NCBI RefSeq assembly: GCF_005490985.1
Contig: NZ_CP027869.1
Coordinates: forward strand, 62,001-126,000
Length of the DNA: 64,000 nucleotides
Direction: 5' to 3'
Origin: Curtobacterium sp. SGAir0471
GTDB lineage: Bacteria > Actinomycetota > Actinomycetes > Actinomycetales > Microbacteriaceae
Both the position numbers and the translations under genes were made by a program. The notes below the pieces were generated by a model. It did no database searches, was not told the origin of the DNA, and worked only from the letters and a program-made list of their open reading frames with translations. Position 1 is the stretch's first letter. Each line of letters opens with the position of its first letter. This document shows, in pieces, positions 8,722-17,313 of the stretch.

Positions 8722-10029
8722 TCAGGCCTGCCGGATGAGGTTCGGTGCGAAGCGGCACCAGTAGTCGGTGATCGGGCCGTCGGACTCGCGGATGCCGACG
8801 CCGAACGACTCGCCGTCCACCACCCACGAGCCGAGCACCGGGTGGTTGTGCCCGTTCGACCCGGGGAAGTCCGGCAGCTCGTGGTACTGCTGCCACACCC
8901 GCTCCCCGGCGGTCCCGGCGCGACGGTACTCGGAGCCGTTCGACGTCACCGAGCCGTCCGCCCGGTGCACCGTGATGCCGTCGCCCTCGCGCCCGAACAC
9001 CGGCTTCACGACGAAGTCCGCCATGCCGTTCGGGCCGTCGGCGTACGACGGCAGCAGGTTCTCGTGCCCGGGGAACAGCCGCCAGAGCGCCACGAGCAGG
9101 AGCTTGTTGGACAGGAACATCTTCCAGGCCGGTTCGTACCAGTGCCCGAGCCGACCCCGGTCGCTGACGAGGAACGCGCCGAACTCCTGGTCGCCGGTGG
9201 CCCGGTCGTCGCCGGAGACGAGGTCCTCCCACGGGTACAGCTTGAAGAGGTTCCGGATCACCGGCCACTGCGTCCCCGGCTCGTCGCCGGGCAGCGTGAA
9301 GACGCTGCGCGCCGAGCCCGCGGGCTCCTGGTTCCCGACGAACTGTCGTGCGACGCCGTGCCAGCCGATGTCCTTCATCTCGATGCCGGTGTGCTCCCAC
9401 CCGGCCTCGCCCGCGAGGTCGCGCATGTACGCCACGGTGTCCCAGTCCTCGCCGGCGGTGTCGAGGTCCGAGTGCGCGACGAACAGGCGGCCACCGTCCT
9501 CGGACCGCAGCGACTCGTGCAGGAGGGTGCGCCACCGGGCGACGAGCGCCTCGTGGATGCCGTTCCACTGGTCGGTCTCGGCGGGCAGCTCGCCGGACTC
9601 GACGCGCTCGCGCATCCAGTGCCACTGCGTCACCGACGCCTCGATGAGCCCGGTCGGAGTGTCCCCGTTGTACTCCAGGAGCTTCGCCGGCGACCCGTCA
9701 CCGGCGTACGCAAGGTCGAACCGGGCGTACACGTCGGGCTCGGCCTGCTCGAGCGACCAGGCGGCGAGCTCGAAGCCGTCACGTGTGAGCCCGAGGGTCC
9801 CGAGCGCGCCCGACGCCATGTACCGCGCGGCCTCGAGGCACATGCGGTGCAGCTCCTCGGTCTGCTGCTCGAGCGCCTCGACCTCGGGGAGCGTGAACAC
9901 GTAGGCGGCGCCCTCGTTCCAGTACTCGACCTCGGTGCCGTCCTCGCGCACGGAGTGCGAGTAGACGAGTCCGGTCTGCTGGATCTTCCGCCGCCAGTCG
10001 CTCCGCGGGGTGAACTCGACCCGCTCCAT
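8722..10029 (-). CDS. Glutathionylspermidine synthase-family ATP-grasp ligase (YgiC-like)
   Basis: A 435-aa protein of the GSP synthase family (PF03738), like E. coli YgiC/YjfC. Visible family segments are YNGDTPTGLIEASVTQWHW in the first third, the YLPWE-like YPWEDL and WKMFLSNKLLL segments, and the late FVVKPVFGREGDG glycine loop that binds ATP, ending with a NGHNHPVLGSWVVDG motif. YgiC proteins have ligase but no amidase domain, and their true substrate is not settled. ATG 10029 overlaps the stop of an upstream lipoprotein gene (TGATG), so the two are coupled; the same pairing exists in E. coli ygiB-ygiC. Confidence 0.88.
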   Translation of the reverse strand: MERVEFTPRSDWRRKIQQTGLVYSHSVREDGTEVEYWNEGAAYVFTLPEVEALEQQTEELHRMCLEAARYMASGALGTLGLTRDGFELAAWSLEQAEPDVYARFDLAYAGDGSPAKLLEYNGDTPTGLIEASVTQWHWMRERVESGELPAETDQWNGIHEALVARWRTLLHESLRSEDGGRLFVAHSDLDTAGEDWDTVAYMRDLAGEAGWEHTGIEMKDIGWHGVARQFVGNQEPAGSARSVFTLPGDEPGTQWPVIRNLFKLYPWEDLVSGDDRATGDQEFGAFLVSDRGRLGHWYEPAWKMFLSNKLLLVALWRLFPGHENLLPSYADGPNGMADFVVKPVFGREGDGITVHRADGSVTSNGSEYRRAGTAGERVWQQYHELPDFPGSNGHNHPVLGSWVVDGESFGVGIRESDGPITDYWCRFAPNLIRQA

Positions 10030-10400
10030 CAGCCGCCGAACCCGCCGTGCTCGCCCGAGCCACCGAACCCGCCCTTCGACACCGAGCTGCCGCGTGACGA
10101 GATGCCGGACTCCGCGGTCTTCCCCGACGGCAGCGAGCTCGTGCCGCCCGAGACCTTCTCGCCCACCGCGGGGACCGTCGTGCTGCGGTTGCTGCTGACG
10201 GGCAGGTAGTACCAGCCCGCATGGCCGCCGTGGTTGTTGCAGTCGTCGTCCGGCAGGCGCTTCTGCGTCGCGTTGTCGCGGCAGATCTTCGCGTAGTCGG
10301 CGTCGACCCCGGACCCCTCACCACACCCGGTCAACGATGCGGCCAGGGCCGCGACCACCCCGATGGAGACCACGCGCGACGCGCGACGACGAACACTCAC
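10029..10400 (-). CDS. Small YgiB-like lipoprotein
   Basis: A 123-aa secreted lipoprotein with an Arg-rich n-region, a hydrophobic core and the lipobox LTGC (Cys26). The mature part has paired cysteines (KICRDN, DDDCNN) and a Ser/Gly-rich tail ending GGFGG repeats. E. coli YgiB (DUF1190) is likewise a lipoprotein encoded directly before ygiC and ends in a Ser/Gly-rich GGFG-containing tail. Sequence identity is low, so homology is inferred from position, lipobox, cysteines and tail. GTG 10400 is chosen to give a proper signal peptide. It probably works with the YgiC-like ligase at the cell envelope. Confidence 0.7.
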   Translation of the reverse strand: MSVRRRASRVVSIGVVAALAASLTGCGEGSGVDADYAKICRDNATQKRLPDDDCNNHGGHAGWYYLPVSSNRSTTVPAVGEKVSGGTSSLPSGKTAESGISSRGSSVSKGGFGGSGEHGGFGG

Positions 10401-10416
10401 GGCACGACTGTAGTCA

Positions 10417-12015
10417 TCAGCGCGGTCCTCGCTCGGCCATGTCGTCGATCCCGACCGCGCCGTCGATCTCGACCACACCGGCCGGCACCGTCCGTCCGGC
10501 GAAGAAGGACGGGGACCGGACGCGCCAGACGATCATCAGGACGATGCCGACCGCGATGGAGCCCATCCCCACGACGGCGACCGCACCGACCCCGAGGACG
10601 GTGACGTCGTGGCCGCCGGCGTCCTGCAGCCAGTCGGGTCGCGCGAACTGCGCGAGCCCGTACCCGAACGTGAGGGCCAGCGAAGCGCCACCGACCAGCG
10701 GCAGCACCCCGCGCACGAGGAGGTTCCGCGCACTGTCGAGCAGCGTCCTCCGGAAGACCCAGACGCACGCGAAGCCCGTGAGCGCGTAGTAGAAGGCGAT
10801 CAGCAGGCCGACCGAGCCGATGAGTGCGCTGAGCAGGTCATCGGACACGATCGTGCAGAGCACGTAGCACCCTGCTGAGGCGATCCCCATCCCCCAGGTG
10901 GACCACGTCGGGGTGCGGAAACGGTCGTGCACCCGGGCGAAGCGTGCGGGGAGCGCGCCGTGGGCGGCCATCGAGAGCGCCGTCCGGGCGGTCGGCAGGA
11001 TCGTCGTCTGTGTGCACGCCGCTGCCGAGGTGAGGATCGCGAACGCGAGCAACGCCGTGGCCGCGTGCCCCAGGACGGAGGGGCCGAAGAGCGTGGGCGC
11101 GATCGCCGCGAAGACGTCGTCGGCGTTGCCCGGCGCGCCGAGCCCGATGCCGTCCGTGCCCACCCCGGCGAAGGCGATCGTGGCGGTCGCGACGAGCACG
11201 TAGACCACCAGCAGGAGGAGGGTGCTCGAGACCGCTGCCCGACCCGGCGTCCGGCGCGGATCGGTCGTCTCCTCGTTGAGGGAGAGCGCGGTGTCCCACC
11301 CCCAGTAGATGAACAGCGCGGTGAGCATCGCCGGGGCCACGACGGACCCGAGGTCCAGTCCGCCCGGCCAGAGCCAGTCGAGCGAGGGCGTCGACGACGT
11401 CGGTGCCCCGGTCCCGGTGAGCACCCGGACCTCAGCGACGCCCGCGAGGACGAGCAGCGCCAGGACCTCGACGGCGAGCAGCCCGACCTGCAGCCGCGCC
11501 GAGACCTCCACGCCGAGGTGGCAGACGACGGTCATGACGCCGATCCACGCGACACCGGCCACGGTGGACCAGAGCACGTCGTGCCCGAGCGCCGCGATCG
11601 CCGGGTCGTCGGTGATCGTGCCGACGAAGGTGAACCCGTACGACCCGGCGACCTGCGCCAGGTTCGCCATCACGATGACGTCCGCGGCGATGATGCCCCA
11701 GCCGCCCATCCACCCGGCGACCGGTCCGAACGCGCGGGTCACCCACGTGAAGGTGGTCCCGCAGTCCGGGTCGAGGCGGTTCAGCTCCCTGCACGCGACC
11801 GCGATCATCCACATCGGGACGAACGCGAGCAGCAGGACGGCCGGCGCCTTGACCCCGGTGAGCAGCACGCCCCCGCTCGCCACGACCAGGCCGAGGCTCG
11901 CCGCCAGGCTGTACGCCGGCGCGGTCGACGACAGCCCGACGACGATGCTGCCGACCAGGCCGACGGCGCCGGGACGCAGGCCCTTCGCCGTGTCGGACGA
12001 TCCGGTGGTCGTCAT
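10417..12015 (-). CDS. APC-family amino acid permease
   Basis: A 532-aa permease with 12-14 hydrophobic helices. The opening GLVGSIVVGLSSTAPAYSLA is the unwound helix-1 region that binds the substrate amino group in APC proteins. Further helices and the ELNRLDPDCGTTFTWVTRAF segment with a GWMGGWG motif are characteristic of the actinobacterial APC permease subgroup. ATG 12015 is preferred over upstream in-frame codons because the protein then starts MTTTGSSDTAKGL just before helix 1. The substrate is unknown; no amino-acid enzyme is next to it. Confidence 0.88.
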   Translation of the reverse strand: MTTTGSSDTAKGLRPGAVGLVGSIVVGLSSTAPAYSLAASLGLVVASGGVLLTGVKAPAVLLLAFVPMWMIAVACRELNRLDPDCGTTFTWVTRAFGPVAGWMGGWGIIAADVIVMANLAQVAGSYGFTFVGTITDDPAIAALGHDVLWSTVAGVAWIGVMTVVCHLGVEVSARLQVGLLAVEVLALLVLAGVAEVRVLTGTGAPTSSTPSLDWLWPGGLDLGSVVAPAMLTALFIYWGWDTALSLNEETTDPRRTPGRAAVSSTLLLLVVYVLVATATIAFAGVGTDGIGLGAPGNADDVFAAIAPTLFGPSVLGHAATALLAFAILTSAAACTQTTILPTARTALSMAAHGALPARFARVHDRFRTPTWSTWGMGIASAGCYVLCTIVSDDLLSALIGSVGLLIAFYYALTGFACVWVFRRTLLDSARNLLVRGVLPLVGGASLALTFGYGLAQFARPDWLQDAGGHDVTVLGVGAVAVVGMGSIAVGIVLMIVWRVRSPSFFAGRTVPAGVVEIDGAVGIDDMAERGPR

Positions 12016-12056
12016 CGCGGCGTGCTCACGCCCTCGACGGTGGCGGTGACGGCGGT

Positions 12057-12458
12057 TCAGGTCTCTGAGACCGGGTCGTGGCACGGGTACCCGAGGTGCT
12101 CCGCGGCCGCCCGCATGCCGGCGTCGTGGGTGACGATCGTGGCGTCGAGACCGGCGGCGATGACCGAGCCGAGGTGGACCGCGTCCAGGGTCTTGACGTG
12201 GGGTTCGATGGACTCCGCGGCAGCGAGCACGCCGTCCGTGACCGGCAGGACGTCGACGACGTCGAGGAGCTCGTTCCGGAGTGCGACCGGGAGCCGCTCG
12301 CGTCGGAGCACACGGGTGAGTTCCGTCTGCAGCAGACGAGACGTCACCAGATCGTGGTCAGGGTCCGCCGAGACGCCGTCGATCCACTCGGCGGCGGACG
12401 GTGAGTGCCCGAGCAGTGCCCGGAGCGCGACCGACGTGTCGAGGTAGTAGACCGTCAC
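12057..12458 (-). CDS. PIN-domain toxin (VapC-like)
   Basis: A 133-aa PIN-domain RNase with the expected acidic residues: Asp in YYLDTS near the start, Glu in LLQTELTRVL, Asp in KTLDAVHLGS and Asp in IVTHDAGM. VapC toxins cleave tRNA or rRNA and are held inactive by the cognate antitoxin. GTG 12458 overlaps the antitoxin stop codon (GTGA), the usual coupling in vapBC modules. Confidence 0.92.
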   Translation of the reverse strand: MTVYYLDTSVALRALLGHSPSAAEWIDGVSADPDHDLVTSRLLQTELTRVLRRERLPVALRNELLDVVDVLPVTDGVLAAAESIEPHVKTLDAVHLGSVIAAGLDATIVTHDAGMRAAAEHLGYPCHDPVSET

Positions 12459-12703
12459 CGGTCGCGCTCGTCCGCCAGGAGCTCGTCGATGTCCCGTGCG
12501 GTCTGCAGCTCGTGTCGGGGGAGCTGCGCGAGGCGCGAGCCCCCCGCACGCTTCCTCGGGACGACCGGGAGGCCGGGAGCCAACGGGACGACCCGCGCCA
12601 CTTCGTGGTCGTGGCGGGTCACGCGGTAGGTCTCGCCCGCTTCGACCTCGGCGAGCATGCGCGTCGGGTTCTGCCGCAGCTGTCCCACGGTGATGGTCTT
12701 CAT
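12455..12703 (-). CDS. Phd/YefM-type antitoxin (VapB-like)
   Basis: An 82-aa antitoxin. Residues 1-50 (KTITVGQLRQNPTRML, then GETYRVTRHDHEVARVVPL) form the Phd/YefM DNA-binding fold, and the tail DIDELLADERDR is the toxin-neutralising part. It precedes and overlaps the PIN toxin by 4 nt. A leaderless promoter hexamer (TATCCT) lies 6 nt before its ATG; autoregulation is expected from the family. Confidence 0.9.
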   Translation of the reverse strand: MKTITVGQLRQNPTRMLAEVEAGETYRVTRHDHEVARVVPLAPGLPVVPRKRAGGSRLAQLPRHELQTARDIDELLADERDR

Positions 12704-12709
12704 GACCGA

Positions 12710-12715
12710 AGGATA
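12710..12715 (-). promoter_or_regulatory. -10-like hexamer of the vapBC-type operon
   Basis: TATCCT on the minus strand, 6 nt before the antitoxin ATG at 12703; no ribosome binding site lies between. Confidence 0.6.
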
Positions 12716-12781
12716 CGCGGTTGTCTACCGATGTCTACGTGTGAGTACCCGCTGATCCCGCGCCCGCCGGGAGCCGGTGGC

Positions 12782-12787
12782 TATCGT
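12782..12787 (+). promoter_or_regulatory. -10-like hexamer of the M13 peptidase gene
   Basis: TATCGT lies 7 nt before ATG 12795. It falls after the alternative in-frame GTG at 12777, which favours the ATG as start. Confidence 0.55.
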
Positions 12788-12794
12788 GGAGCGC

Positions 12795-14759
12795 ATGACC
12801 GACGTCGCACGCACCTCAGGGATCCACACCGACGAGCTCGACCCGGACGTCCGCCCGCAGGACGACCTCTACCGGTACGTGAACGGGACGTGGATCGCCG
12901 AGACGCCGATCCCCGACGACAAGGCCCGGTACGGCTCCTTCACGGTGCTCGCCGAGGACGCCGAGGTCGCCGTGCGCGAGATCGTCGAGCGCTCGCAGCA
13001 GGCCGAGCCCGGCACCGAGGAGCGCAAGGTCGGCGACCTCTACACGTCCTTCACCGACGAGGAACGGCTCGAGGCTCTCGGCACCGGCCCGATCGACCCG
13101 CTGCTCGGCGAGATCGACGCCGTCGAGACGACCGACGACGTCATCGCGATGGTCGGACGCTTCGAGCGTCTGGGCCTGCCCGGGTTCATCCAGCTCTTCG
13201 TCGACAACGACCCGGGTGACCCGGAGTCGTACGTCGTGTTCCTCGAGCAGTCCGGCCTGGGCCTGCCGGACGAGTCGTACTACCGCGAGGAGCGCTTCGC
13301 CGACATCCGGGCGAAGTACCGCGAGTTCGTCGCGTCGATGTTCCCGCTCGCGGGCTTCGCCGACGCAGGGCAGAGCACCGAGGCGGTCATCGCGCTGGAG
13401 ACGGCGCTCGCCGCGGTGCACTGGGACAACGTGACGACCCGCGACAGCCAGAAGACCTACAACAAGATGACCTGGGACGAGGTCACGGCGCTGGCGAACG
13501 GCGCCGACCTGCACCTGTGGTGGCAGGCGATCGGTGCGCCGGCCGGTGCGTTCGAGACCGTCGTCGTGCGCGAGCCGTCCTTCGTCACCGGGCTCGCCGA
13601 GCTCCTCCGTTCGCAGCCGCTCGACGCGTGGAAGGACTGGCTGCGCTGGCAGGTCATCCGCGGTTCGGCGGCGTACCTGACGAGCGCGATGTCCGCGACG
13701 AACTTCTCGTTCTACGGCACGGCGCTCACCGGCGCCCCGAAGCAGCGCGAGCGCTGGAAGCGCGGCGTCTCGCTGGTCGAGGGTGCCATGGGCGAGGCCG
13801 TCGGCCGCATCTACGTGCAGGAGCACTTCGACGAGACGTCCAAGGCCGAGATGGACGACCTCGTCGCCAACCTGGTCGAGGCGTACCGGCAGAGCATCAC
13901 CGCGCTCGACTGGATGACCGACGAGACCCGCGCCCGCGCCCTCGACAAGCTCGACAAGTTCACGCCGAAGATCGGCTACCCGGTCAAGTGGCGCGACTAC
14001 TCGGCCCTGTCGGTCAGCCCCGACGACCTGATCGGCAACGTCCGCGCCGTCGCGAGCTTCCAGGTCGACCGCGAGCTCGGCAAGATCGGGAAGCCGATCG
14101 ATCGCGACGAGTGGTTCATGACCCCGCAGACGATCAACGCCTACTACAACCCGGGCTTCAACGAGATCGTGTTCCCCGCGGCGATCCTGCAGTTCCCCTT
14201 CTTCGAGGCCTCGCGCGACGCGGCCGCGAACTACGGCGCGATCGGTGCGGTCATCGGGCACGAGATCGGCCACGGCTTCGACGACCAGGGCTCGCAGTAC
14301 GACGGCGACGGCCGGCTGCAGAACTGGTGGACCGAGGCCGATCGCCAGGCGTTCGAGGAGCGCACGAAGGCCCTCATCGCGCAGTACGACGCCCTCGTGC
14401 CGACCGAGGTGCCGGACGGGCACGTGAACGGCGCCCTGACCATCGGCGAGAACATCGGTGACCTCGGCGGCCTGTCGATCGCGTGGAAGGCGTACCTGCT
14501 GTCCCTCGACGGCCAGGAGCCCCCGGTCGTCGACGGCCTGTCCGGCGCCGAGCGCTTCTTCCTCAGCTGGGCACAGGCCTGGCGGATGGCGATCCGCCCG
14601 GAGGAAGCGGCGCGCCTGCTGAGCATCGACCCGCACTCGCCGAACGAGTTCCGCTGCAACCAGATCGTGCGGAACATCGACGGCTACTACGAGGCCTTCG
14701 GCGTCACCGAGTCGGACGCGATGTACCTCGACCCCGCCGAGCGCGTCGCGATCTGGTGA
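12795..14759 (+). CDS. M13-family zinc metallopeptidase (PepO/neprilysin-like)
   Basis: A 654-aa oligopeptidase. The zinc site HEIGH (in VIGHEIGHGFDDQG) and the third ligand motif GENIGDLGG are intact, and the C-terminus carries the family FRCNQIVRNIDGYYEAF and ERVAIW end. The N-terminal PQDDLYRYVNGTW and the absence of a signal peptide or membrane helix mean a cytoplasmic PepO-type enzyme. ATG 12795 is chosen over GTG 12777 because a promoter hexamer lies between them. The gene is followed, with a TGATG overlap, by a beta-lactamase-fold gene, so the two are cotranslated. Confidence 0.96.
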   Translation: MTDVARTSGIHTDELDPDVRPQDDLYRYVNGTWIAETPIPDDKARYGSFTVLAEDAEVAVREIVERSQQAEPGTEERKVGDLYTSFTDEERLEALGTGPIDPLLGEIDAVETTDDVIAMVGRFERLGLPGFIQLFVDNDPGDPESYVVFLEQSGLGLPDESYYREERFADIRAKYREFVASMFPLAGFADAGQSTEAVIALETALAAVHWDNVTTRDSQKTYNKMTWDEVTALANGADLHLWWQAIGAPAGAFETVVVREPSFVTGLAELLRSQPLDAWKDWLRWQVIRGSAAYLTSAMSATNFSFYGTALTGAPKQRERWKRGVSLVEGAMGEAVGRIYVQEHFDETSKAEMDDLVANLVEAYRQSITALDWMTDETRARALDKLDKFTPKIGYPVKWRDYSALSVSPDDLIGNVRAVASFQVDRELGKIGKPIDRDEWFMTPQTINAYYNPGFNEIVFPAAILQFPFFEASRDAAANYGAIGAVIGHEIGHGFDDQGSQYDGDGRLQNWWTEADRQAFEERTKALIAQYDALVPTEVPDGHVNGALTIGENIGDLGGLSIAWKAYLLSLDGQEPPVVDGLSGAERFFLSWAQAWRMAIRPEEAARLLSIDPHSPNEFRCNQIVRNIDGYYEAFGVTESDAMYLDPAERVAIW

Positions 14760-15763
14760 TGACCGAGTCGGACGCGGCTCCGTCGTCCGAGCCGGACGCC
14801 GAGCCGGTCGCCGGCCCCTCGGAGCAGGGCGCCACCGCAGGCCCGTCCCGCCGTCCGCGGCGTCGACACCAGGTCGACGCCGCGGACGGCGCCCGTGTGC
14901 GTGGCCGCCACCGCGGGGGCACGGACGAGCGGTTCAGCGCCGGCCTGGAGGCACTGGGTGCGCTGGCACGGGACGGCGCGTCCGTCAGCGCCTCGGTCAT
15001 CGACACGTCGACCGGCAAGGCCCTGCTCGCCGTGGACGACACACTCGTCCAGCCGGTGGCGAGCCTCGGCCGGGTGCTGCTCCTCATCGAGACGGCCGCC
15101 CAGCTCGAGGACGGTCGCCTGCACGGCGACCGGTTGCAGCGGATGGCCCGGGACACCGCGACCGGCGCCGGGCTCTGGCAGTTCCTGCAGGAGTCGACCA
15201 TGCAGGTCCCGGACCTCGCGACGCTCGTCGGGGCCTCGGCGGACGCATGGGCCACGAACGCGCTGCTCTCCGCCGTCGGCATCGACGCCGTGCGCGAACG
15301 TGCCGAGGCGCTCGGCATCGAGCGGACCGCCCTGATCGACCGGGTCCGGGACCGCAGGGGCCCTGACGATGCTCCGGACGCCTCGGTCGCCCCCGCCGGC
15401 GAGCTCGCCTGGCTCATGCGCGGCCTGGCGCTCGGCGAGGTCGTGGACGAACCCGTGTCGAACCGGGTGCTCGGGTGGCTCTCCCTGGCGAGCGACCTCA
15501 GCCTGGTCGCCGGTGCCTTCGGTCTCGACCCGCTCGCGCACCGGGCGCTCGACCACGGGTTGCAGGCGGTCGTCGTCACGGGGTCGTCGACGGGGGTCCG
15601 GGCCGAGGCGGGCATCCTGCGCGGACCGGGTTCGTCGGTGAGCTACGCGGTCACGGTGACGTTCGACGACGCGACCCTGCAGCGGCGGCTCGCGGTCGTC
15701 GAGGCCCTGCGGACCCTCGGCACCGAGGTGCTCGAGGTCGTGCACGCCCCGTCGTACCGCTGA
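14759..15763 (+). CDS. Class A beta-lactamase-fold protein, catalytic residues lost
   Basis: A 334-aa protein: an Arg-rich, polar N-terminus (about 1-55) without a signal peptide and a class A beta-lactamase/PBP-like domain after it. The expected motifs are degenerate. SxxK is SLGR at residues 102-105, the SDN region reads ADA (161-163) before the conserved ATN, and KTG reads VTG before the conserved GVRAEAG. Three catalytic positions are therefore substituted while flanking family sequence is kept, so it is probably a non-enzymatic relative. The ATG overlaps the M13 peptidase stop codon. A binding or regulatory role is possible but not shown. Confidence 0.8.
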   Translation: MTESDAAPSSEPDAEPVAGPSEQGATAGPSRRPRRRHQVDAADGARVRGRHRGGTDERFSAGLEALGALARDGASVSASVIDTSTGKALLAVDDTLVQPVASLGRVLLLIETAAQLEDGRLHGDRLQRMARDTATGAGLWQFLQESTMQVPDLATLVGASADAWATNALLSAVGIDAVRERAEALGIERTALIDRVRDRRGPDDAPDASVAPAGELAWLMRGLALGEVVDEPVSNRVLGWLSLASDLSLVAGAFGLDPLAHRALDHGLQAVVVTGSSTGVRAEAGILRGPGSSVSYAVTVTFDDATLQRRLAVVEALRTLGTEVLEVVHAPSYR

Positions 15764-15764
15764 T

Positions 15765-16463
15765 TCAGTCCGCCGCCTGCCCCTCGGGCACGAGCCCCTG
15801 CACGTTCAGCAACCCCGCATCGGTGGACCGGCACGCGGTGACCCCGGAGTCGCGCACGAACAGCGACTCGGTCGACCCAGGCGGGTACACGCGGAACCCG
15901 TCGGCGGCCACCGGGTCGCACGTCGCCGTCGGGTAGTTCTCCGCCTGGGTGATCTTCAGTGGTGCGACGGCCGTCGCGCCGGGTGCGAGCGTCACGGTCG
16001 GGTGCGCCGATGACTCGTCGCGGGTGGCTGCCGCCCCGATCTGCTCACCCGAGCCGCCGCCGACGAAGGACACCCCCGGCCAGCCCTGCAGCGTGCAGGT
16101 CGTGGAGCCGGTGTTGCGGAGCGCGAGGTGCACGATCGTGCTGCCGGCGGCGCCACCGCTGCCTGGCTCGATGCTGCCGGTGAGCGATCCGGTCGCACAC
16201 CGCTCGCCGGCGGCCCCCGAGCCACCGCTCGCCGACCCACCGCTCGCCGAGCCACCGGACGCCGACGAGGACGTGGACGAGCCCGACGACGGGACGGACG
16301 AGGCGACGGACGAGGAGGACGCAGACGGTGTCGCCGTCACGGTCTCGGTGGCGGTCGGCGTCGCTGCGTCGTCCGGACCGCTCGACGAACAGCCGGAGAG
16401 CGCGAGGGCGAGCACGACCCCGGTGCTCGCGAGGACGATGGACGAACGTGTGCTGCGGTGCAT
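15765..16463 (-). CDS. DUF4232-type lipoprotein
   Basis: A 232-aa secreted lipoprotein with a signal peptide, lipobox LSGC, a long Ser/Thr/Gly/Ala-rich linker (about residues 30-90, with GGSAS repeats) and a DUF4232-like domain (about 90-232). Two features of that domain are visible: the LALRNTGSTTCTLQGWPGVS segment and a cysteine pair (TCDPV and TACRS) near the end. Such proteins are common on actinobacterial envelopes and have no known function. ATG 16463 gives a better signal peptide start than the in-frame GTG at 16478. Confidence 0.85.
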   Translation of the reverse strand: MHRSTRSSIVLASTGVVLALALSGCSSSGPDDAATPTATETVTATPSASSSSVASSVPSSGSSTSSSASGGSASGGSASGGSGAAGERCATGSLTGSIEPGSGGAAGSTIVHLALRNTGSTTCTLQGWPGVSFVGGGSGEQIGAAATRDESSAHPTVTLAPGATAVAPLKITQAENYPTATCDPVAADGFRVYPPGSTESLFVRDSGVTACRSTDAGLLNVQGLVPEGQAAD

Positions 16464-16567
16464 GCCTCGACGCAACACCCGGCCCGGCGGACGGGACTCG
16501 GGCAGCGTCCAGTCGTCACGGGCACACTCGCGTCACAGCCAGGAACACGAGCGACGGAGGTCGGAAC

Positions 16568-16846
16568 ATGGCAGGGAAGCACGAGCAGGCACGCGGCGAC
16601 GAGGGACGGGCGGACGGCGTCGAGCCCCGCGCCGGAGCCTTCACCGACAGCGAGATCCCGGGCGAACACCGCGTCGAGTCGAACGAACCCGCCGGGGAGT
16701 TCGTCTCCAGCGACATCCCGGGCGAGACGCGGCCCCAGGGCGCTCCGGGCGCTGACACGGGTGAGTACGTCGAGTCGGACATCCCGGGTGAGGCCGAACC
16801 GACCACGGACGGTGAGACCGGTCACTACGTCGACAAGGACGAGTGA
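16568..16846 (+). CDS. Small acidic protein with SDIPGE repeats
   Basis: A 92-aa soluble, strongly acidic protein with no membrane segment. A motif of the form (F/Y)x(S/E)(S/D)(D/E)IPGE occurs three times (SEIPGE, SDIPGE, SDIPGE at about residues 28-33, 48-53 and 70-75), each followed by a polar Pro/Thr/Asn linker, and the protein ends in a truncated fourth unit (YVDKDE). A good ribosome binding site (CGGAGG) precedes ATG 16568. The family is not recognised; the regular spacing suggests a repeated short binding motif in a disordered chain. Confidence 0.75.
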   Translation: MAGKHEQARGDEGRADGVEPRAGAFTDSEIPGEHRVESNEPAGEFVSSDIPGETRPQGAPGADTGEYVESDIPGEAEPTTDGETGHYVDKDE

Positions 16847-16882
16847 GGCACCAGGGGCGATCGGAGGACGCTGTCCGGATCC

Positions 16883-17242
16883 TCAGTCGACGAGACCGGC
16901 GGCGACCAGCCGGCGGAGCGTCTCGACGCCTGCGGGCGGGCACCTGTCCGCGTCCGCCGAGGTGACCCACTCCACCTCGTCCACCTCTGCGGAGGCGACG
17001 GGCGAGGCGGCGTCGGTCGCGCCTCCCGGCCGGACCCGGAACAGGGTCATCGCGACCATGGTGCCCTCGCCCTGGCCGTGCGCGGCCTCGGTGACCGTGC
17101 CGAACGGTTCGAGGTCCGCCTCGGTCAGGCGCAGGTCGGTCTCCTCGCGTGCCTCGCGGATCGCGGCCTGCACGTCGGTCTCGTCCGGCTCCGCCTTGCC
17201 GCCGGGCAGGTAGAGCACGTCGCGCCCGCGGGCACGCACCAT
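16883..17242 (-). CDS. NUDIX hydrolase (start uncertain)
   Basis: A 119-aa NUDIX protein as called from ATG 17242. The Nudix box is visible as a GGKAEPDE, REAREET series (Gx5Ex7REUxEExGU, with the final Gly position less standard). It hydrolyses a nucleoside diphosphate linked to an unknown moiety. In-frame codons upstream of 17242 encode VSALLLVRDRRVL, the normal first beta-strand of the fold, back to the hemA stop at 17314, but without an ATG, GTG or TTG. The protein therefore either starts at a rare codon such as CTG or is shortened at its first strand. It lies directly downstream of hemA on the same strand. Confidence 0.82.
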   Translation of the reverse strand: MVRARGRDVLYLPGGKAEPDETDVQAAIREAREETDLRLTEADLEPFGTVTEAAHGQGEGTMVAMTLFRVRPGGATDAASPVASAEVDEVEWVTSADADRCPPAGVETLRRLVAAGLVD

Positions 17243-17313
17243 CAGGACCCGGCGGTCGCGTACCAGCAGCAGCGCGCTGACACGCAGTGTCCGGGGACCG
17301 TCGGAGGGGAGGC

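Noticed and set aside
12777..12794. GTG 12777 as start of the M13 peptidase
   Set aside because: The promoter-like TATCGT at 12782-12787 lies after it, and the added residues (MAIVER) have no family support.
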